Of a stretch of DNA of 64,000 nt, positions 17,014-27,607 are shown in pieces (position 1 is the first letter of the stretch; every line of letters begins with the position of its first letter). Source of the stretch: Thermithiobacillus plumbiphilus (lineage in GTDB: Bacteria > Pseudomonadota > Gammaproteobacteria > Acidithiobacillales > Thermithiobacillaceae); the NCBI RefSeq assembly GCF_038070005.1, contig NZ_JBBPCO010000013.1, forward strand, positions 1 through 64,000, written 5' to 3'. The translations under genes and the position numbers were made by a program. Under the pieces are notes generated by a model. It had not been told where the DNA came from. It did no database searches and was given only the letters and a program-made list of their open reading frames with translations.

Positions 17014-18363
17014 TTATCCGGCCTGATGCAGAAGGTTCAGCAACTGATCCCGGCTGGGCGCCAGCGGCACCGGCGTGCGCATGTCCTGCTGCAGGAACTG
17101 CTCCATGGCCGGGCGCAGCGCGATGGCCTTGTCCAGCAAGGGGTCGGAACCGCTGACGTAAGCACCCACCTGAATCAGATCCTCATTGCGTTGATACCGG
17201 CTGTAGAGCTGCTTGAAGGCATGCAGCCCCTTGAGTTGTTCATGGCTGACGATCTCCGGCATGACGCGACTGATGGAGGCCTCGATGTCGATGGCCGGGT
17301 AATGCCCCTGCTCGGCGAGCCGCCTTGACAGCACCACGTGGCCATCGAGAATGGCGCGCGCGCTGTCGGCGATGGGATCCTGCTGGTCGTCGCCCTCGGT
17401 CAGCACCGTATAAAAGGCGGTGATGCCCCCCTGCCCTTCGCGACCATTGCCGGTGCGTTCCACCAGGCCCGGCAGCTTGGCGAATACCGAGGGCGGATAG
17501 CCCTTGGTGGCCGGCGGCTCGCCGACCGCCAGCGCTATCTCGCGCTGGGCCATGGCATAGCGGGTCAGGGAATCCATGAGCAGTAATACCTGCTTGCCCT
17601 GATCACGGAAATGTTCGGCAATGGCGGTGGCCAGGGCCGCACCACGCAGCCGCAGCAGCGCCGGGGCATCGGCCGGGGCCGCCACCACTACCGAACGCGC
17701 CCGCCCATCGGGGCCGAGGATGTTCTCGATGAACTCCTTGACTTCCCGGCCGCGCTCACCGATCAAGCCAACCACCGTCACGTCGGCGCTGGTATAGCGG
17801 GCCATCATGCCCAGCAGCACGCTCTTGCCCACGCCACTGCCGGCAAACAGACCCATGCGCTGGCCCTGGCCCACGGTGAACAATGAATTGATGGCGCGCA
17901 CCCCGACATCGAGCGGCGTGCGGATCGGCGCGCGCTCCATGGGGTTGATGGCACGGCCCGCCAGCGGCACATGGGCATCGGCGCGGATCGGCCCGAGTCC
18001 ATCCAGCGGCCGGCCGGCGCCGTCGATCACTCGCCCGAGCAGAGCCGGGCCAACCGCCACCTCGGTGGCACGCCCGGTAGGCGTGACCCGCGCGCCCGGC
18101 GCCAGGCCCTGAATGTCGCTGGCGGCCATCAGCAGCAGACGATCGCCATTGAAGCCGACCACCTCGGCGTCATAGGGGCGCCCCTCGGGGCTCTCGATGG
18201 CGCAACGCTGGCCGATGCTCGCCTGGAAACCCGCCGCTTCCAGCACCAGACCCACCATGCGCACGATGCTGCCGCTGGTCTTCAGCTTGCCTGGGGCGTT
18301 TTCGAGACGCTGACGGTATTCGGCGAGATTACCGGCCCAAATACGGGCGCGTTCGGCCTGCAT
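17014..18363 (-). CDS. fliI: FliI, flagellar export ATPase
   Basis: F1-beta-like ATPase of 449 residues that powers unfolding and entry of export substrates. Walker [11 protein letters not shown] (about 177-186), Walker B segment [19 protein letters not shown], and the family segment [20 protein letters not shown]. Start overlaps the fliH stop by one base (TGATG). Confidence 0.97.
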   Translation of the reverse strand: MQAERARIWAGNLAEYRQRLENAPGKLKTSGSIVRMVGLVLEAAGFQASIGQRCAIESPEGRPYDAEVVGFNGDRLLLMAASDIQGLAPGARVTPTGRATEVAVGPALLGRVIDGAGRPLDGLGPIRADAHVPLAGRAINPMERAPIRTPLDVGVRAINSLFTVGQGQRMGLFAGSGVGKSVLLGMMARYTSADVTVVGLIGERGREVKEFIENILGPDGRARSVVVAAPADAPALLRLRGAALATAIAEHFRDQGKQVLLLMDSLTRYAMAQREIALAVGEPPATKGYPPSVFAKLPGLVERTGNGREGQGGITAFYTVLTEGDDQQDPIADSARAILDGHVVLSRRLAEQGHYPAIDIEASISRVMPEIVSHEQLKGLHAFKQLYSRYQRNEDLIQVGAYVSGSDPLLDKAIALRPAMEQFLQQDMRTPVPLAPSRDQLLNLLHQAG

Positions 18364-19070
18364 CAGGACACCAGCTCCTCGCCCAGCAGGACGTTCAGGG
18401 CCTCGCGCCAGCGCTGCTCGATGCGGGCATCGATCTCGGACTCGGCATGCACCATCTTGCGGGTATGCCAGCGTCGTTCGGGGAAGGCCTTGCCGGCACT
18501 GTCCGCCAGGATGCGGCAGCCGCCGCGCTCCATGCTGGCATCCTCCAGCACGCGCACACCCTCGGCCTCCATGTCCGGCATCTCGGCCCGAAACAAATGG
18601 GCATCCTCGGGATGCAGAATGACCTGCACCTGGGTGGCACTCACCGGCAGGCCGTTCATGGCCTCGCGGATCACATCCAGCAGGCGCTCGGGTTGCTGCC
18701 GGATTTCCGCGCGGATCACGAAGCGTGCAATCTCCAGCGCCAGGGCCAGCAGTTCCCGGCTGACCTGCTCATCGGATTGCGCCAGCGGCCGTGCCAGCGA
18801 ACTGATCATGCTCTCCAGCAAGGCCTTGCGTGGCGCGGCATCGCGCATGCCCTGCTGGAAGCCCGCCGCAAAGCCCTCGGCCTGCCCGGCCTCGCGGCCC
18901 AGGACCAGGCCCTCGGCGCGTGCCTCCTGAAAGATGCGCTCGATGTCCTGGGCGGTGGGCAGGGCCTGGCGCGAGGGCATTTCCTCGACCTGCGGATCAT
19001 GCTCGCCCATGGCCGGGAGTTCCCAGCGTTCATAGGCGGACAACTGTTCCTTGGGTATGACCTTGCTCAT
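18363..19070 (-). CDS. fliH: FliH, negative regulator of FliI
   Basis: Peripheral stalk protein that anchors FliI to the C-ring. 235 residues; the N-terminal segment has the conserved aromatic core YERWELP, followed by GxxxG-like helices ([22 protein letters not shown] cut here for length) and a C-terminal domain resembling the F1 delta subunit ([14 protein letters not shown]). One base separates it from the fliG stop. Confidence 0.94.
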   Translation of the reverse strand: MSKVIPKEQLSAYERWELPAMGEHDPQVEEMPSRQALPTAQDIERIFQEARAEGLVLGREAGQAEGFAAGFQQGMRDAAPRKALLESMISSLARPLAQSDEQVSRELLALALEIARFVIRAEIRQQPERLLDVIREAMNGLPVSATQVQVILHPEDAHLFRAEMPDMEAEGVRVLEDASMERGGCRILADSAGKAFPERRWHTRKMVHAESEIDARIEQRWREALNVLLGEELVS

Positions 19071-19071
19071 G

Positions 19072-20079
19072 TCAGATCATCGCCTCGCCGCTGCCACCCA
19101 GTGCGATCTGGCCAGCCGCCTCCAGGCGCATGGCAATCGCGAGAATTTCCTTCTGCGCGCCCTCGACCTCGCTGACTCGCACCGGTCCCTTGGCCTCCAG
19201 ATCGTCGCGCAGCATCTCGGCGGCGCGCTTGGACATGTTCTTGAAGAACTTGTCGCGCAGATCGCCATTGGCGCCCTTGAGCGCAAAGATCAGGGTCTCG
19301 GACGGAATATCGCGCAACAGGGCCTGAATGCCACGGTCATCGACGCCGATCAGGTCATCGAAGACGAACATCTGGTCCTGGATCTTCTGCGCCAGATCCC
19401 CATCCTGATCCTTGATGCCATCCATGATGCGGGTGGATGTCGCGCCTTCGAGCTTGTTGATGATATCCGCGGCAGCCTTGATGCCACCCAGCGAGGAGAC
19501 ATGGACCCGATCACCGCTACCGGAGAGCTGCTGCTCGAAGATCTCGTTGAGCTCGCGCAGAGCGCCGGGCTGCACGCTTTCCAGGGTGGCCACCCGCAGC
19601 AGTGCCTCCTTGCGCAGACGCTCCGGCAGGAACTGCACTACCTCGGCGGCCTGATCCGGCTCCATGTAGGCCAGCACCATCGCCACCACCTGCGGGTGCT
19701 CGAGACGGATCAGCTCGGCCACGGCGCGGGCATCCATCCACTTGAGGTTTTCAAGACCCGAAGCCTCGCCGCCATGCAGGATGCGCTCGATCAGGTTGTT
19801 GGCCTTGTCCTGCCCCAGCGCCTTGGTCAGCATGTTGCGGATGTACTGATCGGTACCCACTCCAAGGGCTGTCATGCGCTCCAGGCGCTCGCGGAAATCG
19901 CGCAGCACCAGTTCCGCCTCCTCGCGCGAGACCCGCTGCAGGGCAGCCATGGTGATGCCGAGCTTCTGCACCTCCTTCGGGGAGAGATAGCGCATAACTT
20001 CGGCGGCATCGTCCTCGCCGAGGCTCAGCAGCAGAATGGCGCTGCGTTCCACCCCGCTCAGTTCGGCATTATCCCCCAT
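19072..20079 (-). CDS. fliG: FliG, rotor protein of the switch complex
   Basis: Rotor protein that contacts the stator and the MS ring. 335 residues with FliG N, middle and C domains; the C-terminal domain has the charged torque helix around DDRGIQALLRDIPSE. The start overlaps the fliF end by 11 bases, so the MS ring and rotor proteins are translationally coupled. Confidence 0.97.
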   Translation of the reverse strand: MGDNAELSGVERSAILLLSLGEDDAAEVMRYLSPKEVQKLGITMAALQRVSREEAELVLRDFRERLERMTALGVGTDQYIRNMLTKALGQDKANNLIERILHGGEASGLENLKWMDARAVAELIRLEHPQVVAMVLAYMEPDQAAEVVQFLPERLRKEALLRVATLESVQPGALRELNEIFEQQLSGSGDRVHVSSLGGIKAAADIINKLEGATSTRIMDGIKDQDGDLAQKIQDQMFVFDDLIGVDDRGIQALLRDIPSETLIFALKGANGDLRDKFFKNMSKRAAEMLRDDLEAKGPVRVSEVEGAQKEILAIAMRLEAAGQIALGGSGEAMI

Positions 20080-21736
20080 CGTTCAGCCACTCCTTGATGA
20101 CCTGTGCCGCCTTGCGCGGGTCCTGGTTCACCAGCTCCCGCACCACCTGCTTGTCCGCGTCATAGCCCACCACCGGCGGCGGCAACTGACTGGCGCCGGC
20201 ATGGGCCAGCGCCGGTGTCAGCTCGGGCATGCTGTCCTCCACTGCCAGTGCCGGCTTGCCGGTCGCATCCAGGGCCAGCACGGCATCCTCGCCCTCAGGT
20301 CCTGCGGCCTTTTTCTGGCCTTTCATCAGCGGCCGAAGCACACCAAAGATCAGCAGAATCCCGAGAATCAGCCACACCCCATACTTGGCGAGATCCAGTA
20401 TCCAGGGCTGCTCCCAGAGCGGCAGCTCCGGCTCGGGGGCCTGCGCCTGGACGCCATTGAAGGCCATGTTGACCACGTTGACGCTGTCGCCACGGGCGGT
20501 ATTGAAGCCGATGGCATCGCGCACCAGATTGGTGACCTGGGTCAGCTCGGCCGGTGTCAGGGGCTTGTATTCGACCTGGCCCTTGCTGTTGACCACCGGG
20601 CGGTTGTTCACCACCGCCGCCACGCTCAGGCGCTTGACGACGCCCACCTGCTGCTTGGTGTGGCTGATGGTCTTGTCGAGCTCGTAATTGATGACGGATT
20701 CCGCATGGCTGCTGGTCGGCGCCGTGGCAACGCTGGCAGCTGCAGAGGCCGTGGGCGCGGTGAAGGGCGCGTTGGCGGCACCCGGTGGCTGGTTCGAGAG
20801 CGCGCCCGGCACGCCCATCGTCCCCCCGGCGCCCACGCTGCTGTCAGTGCTGCGCTGTTCGCTGCGCACCAGTGTGGTATTGGGGTTATAGGTTTCCGAG
20901 GTCTGCTCGGTCTGCGAGAAATCGACATCGGCCGACACCTCGGCGCGCACGCCGCTGGGGCCGAGGATAGGTGTGAGGATATCCTCGATGCGCTTGGCGT
21001 ACTGGCGCTCCATCTGGTGCACGTAATCGAGCTGGCTGGCGTTCAACCCACTGGCGCTGACGCCGCCATTGGGGCGGGTCAGCAGCCTGCCGCTCTGATC
21101 GACGATGTTGACGCGCTCGGGCGAGAGCTTGGGCACGCTGCTCGACACCAGATGCACGATGCCGGCAATCTGGCTCTCTTCCAGTTGGCGGCCCGAATAA
21201 AGGGTAAGCACCACCGAGGCGGTCGGCTGCTCCTGATCACGCACGAACACCGACTGGCGCGGCAGCGCCAGATGCACGCGGGCATCCGACACCGCCGCCA
21301 GCGACTTGATCGACTGCGCCAGTTCGCCTTCCAGGCCGCGCTGGTAATTGACCTGCTCGACGAACTGGCTGGTGCCGAGCTTCTCGTTGTCAAGCAGCTC
21401 AAAGCCCACGCCGCTGCCCTTGGGCAGGCCCTCGGCACCGAGCTTCAGGCGCGTTTCATAGACCCTGTCGGCCGGCACCAGGATCGCGCCGCCGCCATCG
21501 GCCATCCTGTAGGGCACATTCATCTTCTGCAGGGCGTCGATCACCAGCCCGCCATCGCGATCCCCGAGATTGCTGAACAGCACCTTGTATTCGGGGTTCC
21601 CCGACCAGAAAAGACTGCCGGCCACGGCAATCAGGACAGCCGCCAGCACCGCCAGCAGCCCGACCTTCCGGGTCGGACTCAGGCTGCTGAAACGCTGGCT
21701 GGGGCCAGCCAGAAGATCACGCGCGCTTGCGGCCAT
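20069..21736 (-). CDS. fliF: FliF, MS-ring protein
   Basis: Forms the membrane ring on which the basal body is built. 555 residues: N-terminal membrane helix (about 25-44), YscJ-like ring domains, a Ser/Thr/Ala-rich disordered stretch (about 305-355), a second membrane helix (about 455-473), and the C-terminal FliG-binding tail ending DPRKAAQVIKEWLNDGG. Starts 14 bases after fliE. Confidence 0.97.
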   Translation of the reverse strand: MAASARDLLAGPSQRFSSLSPTRKVGLLAVLAAVLIAVAGSLFWSGNPEYKVLFSNLGDRDGGLVIDALQKMNVPYRMADGGGAILVPADRVYETRLKLGAEGLPKGSGVGFELLDNEKLGTSQFVEQVNYQRGLEGELAQSIKSLAAVSDARVHLALPRQSVFVRDQEQPTASVVLTLYSGRQLEESQIAGIVHLVSSSVPKLSPERVNIVDQSGRLLTRPNGGVSASGLNASQLDYVHQMERQYAKRIEDILTPILGPSGVRAEVSADVDFSQTEQTSETYNPNTTLVRSEQRSTDSSVGAGGTMGVPGALSNQPPGAANAPFTAPTASAAASVATAPTSSHAESVINYELDKTISHTKQQVGVVKRLSVAAVVNNRPVVNSKGQVEYKPLTPAELTQVTNLVRDAIGFNTARGDSVNVVNMAFNGVQAQAPEPELPLWEQPWILDLAKYGVWLILGILLIFGVLRPLMKGQKKAAGPEGEDAVLALDATGKPALAVEDSMPELTPALAHAGASQLPPPVVGYDADKQVVRELVNQDPRKAAQVIKEWLNDGG

Positions 21737-21750
21737 GGAATATGCTCAGC

Positions 21751-22074
21751 TCAGACCTGGGTGTTCATGATGTCCTGGTACGCCGTCACTAACTTGTTGC
21801 GTACCTGAACCATGGCCTGAAAGGAAATGTTGGCCTTCTGCAGAGCGCTCATCACCTCATGCAGATTGGCCTGCGGGTCGCCGGCAGCGAAGGCCTGCGC
21901 CATTTTTTCGGCGTCCACCTGCTGGGTATTCACCTGTCCCATCATCGACTGCAGGGTCTGGGCAAAGTCCGCGCCATTGCTGGCACCTTCAGCGGGCTTG
22001 GCGGCCTCACCCCGCGCCAGCGCGGTGCTTGCCTGCAGTTGCGCCAGCAGTTGATCGATACCCTTGGTTTCCAT
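21751..22074 (-). CDS. fliE: FliE, MS-ring/rod junction protein
   Basis: Small exported protein joining the MS ring to the rod. About 107 residues, with the conserved end SFQAMVQVRNKLVTAYQDIM. The start METKGIDQLL is at 22074. An upstream in-frame ATG at 22110 falls inside the sigma-54 promoter core, so it cannot be the start of a transcript from that promoter. First gene of the fliE-K operon. Confidence 0.95.
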   Translation of the reverse strand: METKGIDQLLAQLQASTALARGEAAKPAEGASNGADFAQTLQSMMGQVNTQQVDAEKMAQAFAAGDPQANLHEVMSALQKANISFQAMVQVRNKLVTAYQDIMNTQV

Positions 22075-22109
22075 GATGTCGCCCCGATCGTTATACTTTG
22101 CGAATTCCA

Positions 22110-22125
22110 AGCAATATCCGTGCCG
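22110..22125 (-). promoter_or_regulatory. Sigma-54 promoter for the fliE-fliK operon
   Basis: Minus-strand core CGGCACGGATATTGCT matches the -24 (GGCACG) and -12 (TTGCT) elements with the exact ten-base spacing. It sits immediately after the fleR stop, and the leader to fliE would be about 25 bases. Confidence 0.87.
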
Positions 22126-22128
22126 CCA

Positions 22129-23490
22129 TTATTCCGCCGGCAGCGGATCGCCCTGTTCGCGGTAGCGTTGCAGCTTGTGGCGCAGGGTGCGCGGGCTGAT
22201 GCCCAAGCGCTCGGCGGCCTCCTTGCGCGAACCGCCGGCCTCCTGCAAGGCCGCCAGGATCAGGCTGCGTTCCTGTTGCCGCAGCCCCGCCTCCAGCACC
22301 TCGGCATCCTCGATGATTGGTGCCGATGCGGGCGCCTGGGCAGGCAGGGCGTCGAGCCGGGCGGGCGTGCCGGAGAGCAAAATGGCATCCGCCTCCACGG
22401 TCGCGCCACTACTGAGAATGACGGCGCGCTGGATCACATTCTCCAGTTCCCGCACGTTGCCAGGCCATGTGTAGGCAAGCAATTGCCGCAGGGCGGCAGG
22501 CGCGAAGCCATTGATCTGGCCGCCGCGCAGGCCCGACCACTTGTGCAGGAAACGCTGGGCCAGCGGCAGAATGTCTGCGGGGCGCTCGCGCAGGGGGGGC
22601 AGTTCCAGTGGAAAGACGTTCAGGCGGTAATAGAGATCCTCGCGAAACTGCCCGGCGCGCACCGCCTGCGCCAAATCCCGGTTGGAGGTCGCCAAAATTC
22701 TGACGTCGAGCGCAATGGGCTTGCGCGCGCCCAGGCGTTCGACCTCGCGCTCCTGCAGCACCCGCAGCAGCTTGGCCTGCAAACCGAGTGGCATCTCCGT
22801 GACCTCATCGAGCAGCAGGGTACCATGCTGGGCCTGCTCGAACTTGCCCGGCATGGCCTGGGTGGCGCCGGTAAAGGCCCCCTTCTCATAGCCAAACAGG
22901 GTCGCTTCGAGCAGGTTTTCCGGGATGGCGGCGCAGTTGATCGCGACAAACGCCTGCTCGCGCCGTGGCGAATGCTGATGGATGTGGCGGGCCAGCACCT
23001 CCTTGCCGGTGCCGCTCTCGCCGCTGATCATCACCGAGGCATCGGTCGCCGCCACCCGGCCCGCCAGTGCGGCGAGTTCCTGCATGCGCGCATCCTCAGC
23101 CACCATGTCGCTGTCTGGGCGCCAGCGCAGGGCATAGCGATGGATCTTTTCCAGCAGCAACTGGGCATCGAAGGGCTTGACCAGATAGTCGCAGGCGCCA
23201 TGCTGCAGGGCCGCCACCGCCTCCTGCACCGTGCCATAGGCCGTCATCAACAGAATGGGCAGATGCGGGTGGCGACGGCGGATCTCATCGAGCAGCACAT
23301 AGCCATTCATCGGCTGCATGCGCACGTCCGACAGCACCAGGTCCACTGCTTCAACTTCCAGCAGGCTCAGGGCCCGCAAACCGTCGGGGCAGGCCAGGGC
23401 CTGATGGCCCGCGAGCGCCAGGGTATCCTGCAGGGCCTCGCGCAGGTCCGCGTCATCCTCGACAACCAGAATTTTCAGCTTCTCAGTCAT
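22129..23490 (-). CDS. fleR: FleR/FlrC-type sigma-54 response regulator
   Basis: Two-component activator of the later sigma-54 flagellar genes. About 453 residues: receiver (ILVVEDDADL; phospho-acceptor in LVLSDVRMQPMNG; K in YLVKPFD), AAA+ domain with GESGTGKE and the sigma-54-contacting GAFTGA loop, and a Fis-type helix-turn-helix (KEAAERLGISPRTLRHKL). Start 23490 overlaps the fleS end by eight bases and has AGGAG before it. Probably works on flgB, flgA and fliD promoters by analogy with Pseudomonas and Vibrio. Confidence 0.93.
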   Translation of the reverse strand: MTEKLKILVVEDDADLREALQDTLALAGHQALACPDGLRALSLLEVEAVDLVLSDVRMQPMNGYVLLDEIRRRHPHLPILLMTAYGTVQEAVAALQHGACDYLVKPFDAQLLLEKIHRYALRWRPDSDMVAEDARMQELAALAGRVAATDASVMISGESGTGKEVLARHIHQHSPRREQAFVAINCAAIPENLLEATLFGYEKGAFTGATQAMPGKFEQAQHGTLLLDEVTEMPLGLQAKLLRVLQEREVERLGARKPIALDVRILATSNRDLAQAVRAGQFREDLYYRLNVFPLELPPLRERPADILPLAQRFLHKWSGLRGGQINGFAPAALRQLLAYTWPGNVRELENVIQRAVILSSGATVEADAILLSGTPARLDALPAQAPASAPIIEDAEVLEAGLRQQERSLILAALQEAGGSRKEAAERLGISPRTLRHKLQRYREQGDPLPAE

Positions 23491-24679
23491 GCTCCTGCCC
23501 TCCTTCGCCGCTTTGCAGGGCCGGTCCGGCTGCCAGCGGGATGCGCACGCCAAATGCCGCGCCCGCGCCCTCGCGGGAATTCACCCAGACCATGCCGCCC
23601 AGTTCCTCGATCACTTCGCGCAGCACCGCAAGTCCCAGCCCCGTACCCTCGGCGCGGGTGGTATAAAAGGGCTCGAACAGCCGTGCCTGTTTACTCGGCG
23701 CAATGCCCGGCCCCTGATCGCGCACCGTGATCTCGACGGCCGCACCCACCCGCCGGGCCGCGAGCCACACGTATCCTGCTGGCGGCGAGAACTGCAGGGC
23801 GTTTTGCAAGAGATTGCCGATCACGCTGACCAACAGCTCGCGCCCGCCTTTCAGTTGTGCGTCCCCCGCGCTGTTTTCCAGCAGCAGATGCAAGCCACCT
23901 GCCGCAAACAGCGGCTGAAACAGGGCGTCGAGCTCCGCCAGCAACTGATCCAGCATGCAGTTCCCGGCGGTCTCGCTCGGGCCCTTCACGAAGCGCAGCA
24001 TGTCATTAATGAGGGTTTCGAGCTGGCGCAGCCGTGCCACGGTCTTGCCGGTGAAGCGCTCGCGGCCGCTGGCGTCCAGGGCGGGCGATTGCAGTTGCGA
24101 GGCATACAGGAGGGCGGCGGAGAGCGGGGTGCGCAACTGGTGGGCGAGGTTGGCGAGCATCTCGCCCATGGCGCTCAGGCGCTGCTGGCGCTGGCGGGCA
24201 TCGCGCAGGGCCTGGCTTTCGGTGACATCCTGCACCAGCAGAATCTGGCCATTGTCATCCGGCAGGCGGTTGTAGGAGATGTTCAGGCGTTTATCCAGTC
24301 CCCCAGGACTGACCGGCCGCAGCAGCCATTCCCCCTGCTCCAGGGTTTCCAGCCGCCTTGCGGCCAGTTCTGCCCAATCATCACCGGGTACGGGCTGGCT
24401 GCCGAAGATCCGCCGCGCCTCGGGATTGAGGTCCTGCACGCGGTCCGCGGCATCCAGCACCAGAACAGCCCCCGGCAGCAGGTTCAGGAGCAGATTGAGA
24501 CGCTGGCTGAGCTGCTCCTTTTCCTGGAGCTGCTGGCGCAGGCGCAGGTTGGCTTCGGCCAGCTCGTCATTCAGGCGGGCGACCTGGTCCTGCAGGGCGG
24601 CATAGGCCGCGCTCAGCTCGGCCGAGGCCTGATTGAAAAGCTCGAAGGCCTCCAGCAGGTCCTTGGGTTGCGCCATCAT
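23483..24679 (-). CDS. fleS: FleS/FlrB-type flagellar sensor histidine kinase
   Basis: Partner kinase of FleR. About 398 residues, no membrane segment, so cytoplasmic: an N-terminal coiled coil (about 15-65), a PAS-like domain (NLLPGAVLVLDAADRVQDLN), the H box ANLAHQLRTPLSAALLY, and a GHKL ATPase domain (NLLQNALQFSP, DQGPGI, GTGLGLAVL). I chose ATG 24679; a second ATG follows directly, and the ribosome binding site is weak. It lies 25 bases after the fleQ stop with no sigma-54 site between, unlike Pseudomonas, where fleSR has its own promoter. Confidence 0.92.
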   Translation of the reverse strand: MMAQPKDLLEAFELFNQASAELSAAYAALQDQVARLNDELAEANLRLRQQLQEKEQLSQRLNLLLNLLPGAVLVLDAADRVQDLNPEARRIFGSQPVPGDDWAELAARRLETLEQGEWLLRPVSPGGLDKRLNISYNRLPDDNGQILLVQDVTESQALRDARQRQQRLSAMGEMLANLAHQLRTPLSAALLYASQLQSPALDASGRERFTGKTVARLRQLETLINDMLRFVKGPSETAGNCMLDQLLAELDALFQPLFAAGGLHLLLENSAGDAQLKGGRELLVSVIGNLLQNALQFSPPAGYVWLAARRVGAAVEITVRDQGPGIAPSKQARLFEPFYTTRAEGTGLGLAVLREVIEELGGMVWVNSREGAGAAFGVRIPLAAGPALQSGEGGQEHD

Positions 24680-24704
24680 GTCGCTCACGCCAGAGCGCGC
24701 CGGC

Positions 24705-26141
<1,437 letters not shown>

Positions 26142-26170
26142 CTATTTCCCTTTTACAACTTTGTATTTTT

Positions 26171-26185
26171 GAACTGTTGCTGTTC
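26171..26185. promoter_or_regulatory. Possible operator downstream of the fleQ promoter
   Basis: Imperfect palindrome GAAC-N7-GTTC placed at or just after the predicted transcription start of fleQ. The half-sites are only four bases, so this could be chance; no matching regulator is identified. Confidence 0.25.
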
Positions 26186-26213
26186 TAGATAGTAGTTATT
26201 CTGGCGGTGTCAA
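26186..26213 (-). promoter_or_regulatory. Sigma-70-like promoter of fleQ
   Basis: Minus strand has a perfect -35 TTGACA, a 16-base spacer and a weak -10 TATCTA (3/6). It lies in an AT-rich gap of 129 bases between fleQ and the PilZ-like gene, where no sigma-54 or sigma-28 core was found. This fits fleQ being the first-tier gene. Confidence 0.5.
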
Positions 26214-26270
26214 TTCCTTGACCCATTTTCGCCAGCAAGTCAGAGCATGTCAAAGCGGGGGATGGGTGGA

Positions 26271-26822
26271 TCAGGCGGGCTCAGCACCGGGCTGTCCGCG
26301 CTGGCGGCGAACCTCCTGGCGATGCTGGCGGAAGATGAATTTTTCAAGCTCGGCCTGCAGATCCTCGTCAAGCGCATCAAACTGCAGATAGATGCGCGTG
26401 CCAGAGGCCTGCGGCGCCAGACCGGCAACGTGCCCCTCCAGCACCAGGGGTACCGGCACTTGCGGATGTGGATACAGGCTGATCTCTACACTTTGCCCGA
26501 GCCTTGGCGCCTCAGCCGCCACCCAGCTCATTTGCTGGGCGCTAAGCCGCAGTTCAGCGACCGGGGGAAGGGCCTGTTCGCGGGAAAGCACCGAGGAGAG
26601 CATGCTCAGCATCAGGTTGAGCTTGGCGTCCAGGCGCTGAAACAGCTCCCGCTCCGGCCCCGCAGGTTCCCTGGCTGCCGGGCCATCCAGCCCCTCCAGC
26701 ACCCGCAGCAGCGCCTGATTGCCAAGCCGGTTCCCGCCCGCCATCTCGCCTGCCGGCAGGTCGCGCCAGCGCAGCGGCAGATGCAGGGTAACGCTCAGGC
26801 TCTGCTCTGTTTGCTCGGACAT
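26271..26822 (-). CDS. Atypical PilZ-like protein next to fliS/fliT
   Basis: 183 residues. A Leu-rich heptad helix (FQRLDAKLNLMLSMLSSVL, about 61-79) is followed by a beta-rich part (VAELRLSAQQMSWVA, GHVAG, YLQFDAL) and a basic C-terminal helix (FIFRQHRQEVRRQR). This resembles the atypical PilZ proteins with a long oligomerising helix known in Xanthomonas. The normal RxxxR and D/NxSxxG c-di-GMP motifs are not intact (RLSAQQ in place of the second), so ligand binding cannot be assumed. It follows the fliT-like gene and is probably a motor or flagellar regulator. Confidence 0.65.
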   Translation of the reverse strand: MSEQTEQSLSVTLHLPLRWRDLPAGEMAGGNRLGNQALLRVLEGLDGPAAREPAGPERELFQRLDAKLNLMLSMLSSVLSREQALPPVAELRLSAQQMSWVAAEAPRLGQSVEISLYPHPQVPVPLVLEGHVAGLAPQASGTRIYLQFDALDEDLQAELEKFIFRQHRQEVRRQRGQPGAEPA

Positions 26823-26850
26823 GCGGGTATCATCCCTTCAGGGCCAAACC

Positions 26851-27195
26851 CTAAAGATCATTAATCGCCTGGTAGGCGCGCTGCCCCTTCGCGCCCTGCT
26901 GCAGGCCGCTCATCGAGGCCTGCAGGCTCTGGCTTTGCCGGGTGCTCAGGGCAAGTGTCTCACGGTCCAGTTCCAGCAGCATCTGCGCCAGCGCCACCCG
27001 CTCCGGGTCCGCCAGCCAGGCCGCAGGCCGGTGGTCCTCGGTATCGCCAAACACCACCGGCACCAGCACCTCGCGCGCCTGCTGGCAGCGTCCCAGCGCC
27101 TCCCAGTTCTCCGCTTGCGCCGCCGCCCGCATGGCCTGGCTCAGGCTCAACACCTGGGCAGCCAGGGTTTTCAAATCGGGCTCAGGGTTTGGCAT
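26851..27195 (-). CDS. fliT: FliT-like flagellar chaperone
   Basis: About 114 residues, all helical, starting MPNPEPDLKTLAAQVL and overlapping the fliS end by 14 bases. Gene order fliD-fliS-this gene, size, and central Trp-containing helix (AENWEALGRCQQARE) fit the FliT family, which holds FliD before export. Sequence identity of FliT proteins is low, so the call rests largely on position. Confidence 0.7.
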   Translation of the reverse strand: MPNPEPDLKTLAAQVLSLSQAMRAAAQAENWEALGRCQQAREVLVPVVFGDTEDHRPAAWLADPERVALAQMLLELDRETLALSTRQSQSLQASMSGLQQGAKGQRAYQAINDL

Positions 27196-27580
27196 TGGGC
27201 CCGATCGCCTTCCAGGCGCCGTGGATCTCACCGGCCAGCTTCTGCACCTCGGCCAGCGCCTCCAGGCTGTTTTTCAGGTTGGCCTCCAGCAGACGCATGC
27301 TCATGTACTCGTAAAGCTGATCCAGATTGGCAGCAATCTCCCCGCCCTTTTCCTTATCGAGGCTCACCCGCAGTTCTTCCAGGATCGCCTGGGCCTTGTC
27401 GAAGGCCTTGCACTTTTCCGGGATCTTCGACTGCATGATGGCAAAGCGCGCCACCGTCAGCCAGCGTTCCAGACCTTCGTAAAGCATTACGATGAGCTGA
27501 TGCGGGGTGGCCGCGGCCACCCCGGTTTCCGTACCCACCTGCGCATAGGCCTTGGCGGCATTGTTCATCGATCCGTACAT
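27182..27580 (-). CDS. fliS: FliS, flagellin export chaperone
   Basis: Helical chaperone of 132 residues that binds the flagellin C terminus and prevents early polymerisation. The start MYGSMNNAAKAYAQV and the segment ATPHQLIVMLYEGLERWL are characteristic. Starts 27 bases after fliD with GGGAGGA before it. Confidence 0.96.
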   Translation of the reverse strand: MYGSMNNAAKAYAQVGTETGVAAATPHQLIVMLYEGLERWLTVARFAIMQSKIPEKCKAFDKAQAILEELRVSLDKEKGGEIAANLDQLYEYMSMRLLEANLKNSLEALAEVQKLAGEIHGAWKAIGPNAKP

Positions 27581-27607
27581 CCTGTCCTCCCGATATGACT
27601 TGATGGC

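Noticed and set aside
20036-21808. 590-codon open frame on the plus strand
   Set aside because: Antisense to fliF over its whole length; His/Arg/Gly-rich shadow composition.
22075-22110. Longer FliE starting at the ATG at 22110
   Set aside because: That codon is inside the sigma-54 promoter core, so it would not be in the transcript.
21859-23730. 623-codon open frame on the plus strand
   Set aside because: Antisense to fleR and fleS; shadow of strong coding on the other strand.
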